From positions 1 to 7,122 of the forward strand of contig JANWHO010000189.1 in assembly GCA_025450375.1 (NCBI GenBank): a stretch of DNA of 7,122 bases, written 5' to 3'. How positions within the stretch are numbered: position 1 is the stretch's first letter; every line of letters begins with the position of its first letter. Positions 6,900 to 7,122 of this stretch are shown in pieces. The position numbers and the translations under genes are program-made. The notes below the pieces were generated by a model. It saw only the letters and a program-made list of their open reading frames with translations, had not been told where the DNA came from and did not search any database. This DNA comes from Chloroflexota bacterium (GTDB taxonomy: Bacteria; Chloroflexota; UBA5177; JANWHV01).

Positions 6900-6980
6900 C
6901 TACCGATCCGCGGGTCGCGGCATCACGAGGAACCACGGTGCGGCGACCGTCACGCTGAGGAGAGCGGGCCGCCAATCCAT
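6900..6980 (-). CDS. Putative 26-residue leader peptide or microprotein upstream of pstS
   Basis: An ATG at 6980 opens a 26-codon frame ending in TAG at 6900-6902. It is preceded by GGGAGG (6988-6993) seven bases upstream, which is a better ribosome site than that of pstC. The peptide starts MDWRPALLSV, has a mostly hydrophobic middle (roughly residues 5-20, including APWFLVM) and ends with a polar PRPADR tail. It is therefore either a very short membrane-associated peptide or a leader whose translation matters. I recognise no family. It lies between the Pho-box-like repeat and pstS, with a stem-loop right after its stop. Such short ORFs arise easily by chance in GC-rich DNA, so the case rests on the ribosome site and position. 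If transcription starts immediately downstream of the repeat, the 5' end may be too close to use this site. Confidence 0.4.
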   Translation of the reverse strand: MDWRPALLSVTVAAPWFLVMPRPADR

Positions 6981-7013
6981 CCCGTGTCCTCCCTACTTAC
7001 GGTAGCAAGGGGC

Positions 7014-7053
7014 GTTTAACCAGCGATTAAGGGTATGTTAAATCCTTGTTAAG
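7014..7053 (-). promoter_or_regulatory. Pho-box-like array: four TTAA units at 11-bp spacing
   Basis: TTAA occurs at 7016-7019, 7027-7030, 7038-7041 and 7049-7052, exactly 11 bp apart. Read on the minus strand towards pstS, the units are CTTAACA, TTTAACA, CTTAATC and GTTAAAC. This matches the architecture of PhoB/PhoP sites: direct repeats one helical turn apart, similar to the Bacillus TTAACA-type repeats and the cyanobacterial CTTAAC-type repeats. Position ahead of pstS fits Pho-regulon control, induced by phosphate starvation. I see no convincing -10 downstream; TGCTACCGT (6999-7007) resembles a weak extended -10. The sequence from 7054 to the window end shows nothing I can assign, so control of a divergent gene beyond the edge cannot be excluded. 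Confidence 0.75.
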
Positions 7054-7122
7054 CGAACCAAGCTTGCCGCGCCTGCTTACCACCTGACGAACCGATGAGA
7101 CCAAGGGCGAGCGCTGGGATAA

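Noticed and set aside
7095..7122. Possible start of a plus-strand divergent gene at the right edge
   Set aside because: An ATG is present but has no ribosome site, and only nine codons are visible before the window ends.
1..7122. tRNA, rRNA, CRISPR array, insertion sequence or phage genes
   Set aside because: I saw no regularly spaced repeats with spacers, transposase or integrase motifs, terminal inverted repeats, or tRNA/rRNA-like sequence; the window is a conventional transporter locus with flanking genes.

Overview
This is a GC-rich bacterial window in which every supported gene lies on the minus strand, so biological order runs from high to low coordinates. Its core is a complete high-affinity phosphate uptake operon in canonical order: pstS (binding protein), pstC and pstA (permeases), pstB (ATPase) and phoU (regulator). 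Downstream are an AIM24/TIGR00266-family gene and a secreted beta-propeller-like protein cut by the left window edge. GTG starts for pstC, phoU and the AIM24 gene, strong Shine-Dalgarno sites and the absence of any organelle or phage signature fit a chromosomal segment of a free-living bacterium. PstS and PstC resemble sequences I associate with Chloroflexota, Acidobacteriota and similar GC-rich soil or thermophile lineages, but I cannot fix the phylum. PstS has no lipobox cysteine.

Layout from the right edge: 7054-7122 shows nothing I can assign. At 7014-7053 four TTAA-centred units recur at exactly 11-bp steps, which is the architecture of a Pho box bound by a PhoB/PhoP response regulator. 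Between it and pstS lies a long leader with a 26-codon ORF (6900-6980) preceded by a strong Shine-Dalgarno, then a stem-loop (6855-6897) just before the pstS ribosome site. pstS (5723-6829) is separated from pstC by 101 bp holding a strong hairpin (5655-5697). pstC, pstA and pstB are tightly packed (1-bp overlap, then a 4-bp gap), and phoU follows 53 bp later. phoU and the AIM24 gene are separated by 123 bp that are locally AT-rich and contain a 21-bp palindrome. The AIM24 gene ends 3 bp before an 18-bp perfect inverted repeat, after which the secreted propeller gene begins.

Together, PstS captures phosphate outside the membrane, PstC/PstA form the channel, PstB powers import, and PhoU couples transporter state to the sensor kinase controlling the Pho response. 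The sensor and response regulator are not in the window. Nothing here amounts to a new defence or mobile system. The features most worth a second look are regulatory: the four-unit Pho box, the leader ORF with its stem-loop, the pstS-pstC hairpin, and the palindrome before the AIM24 gene.
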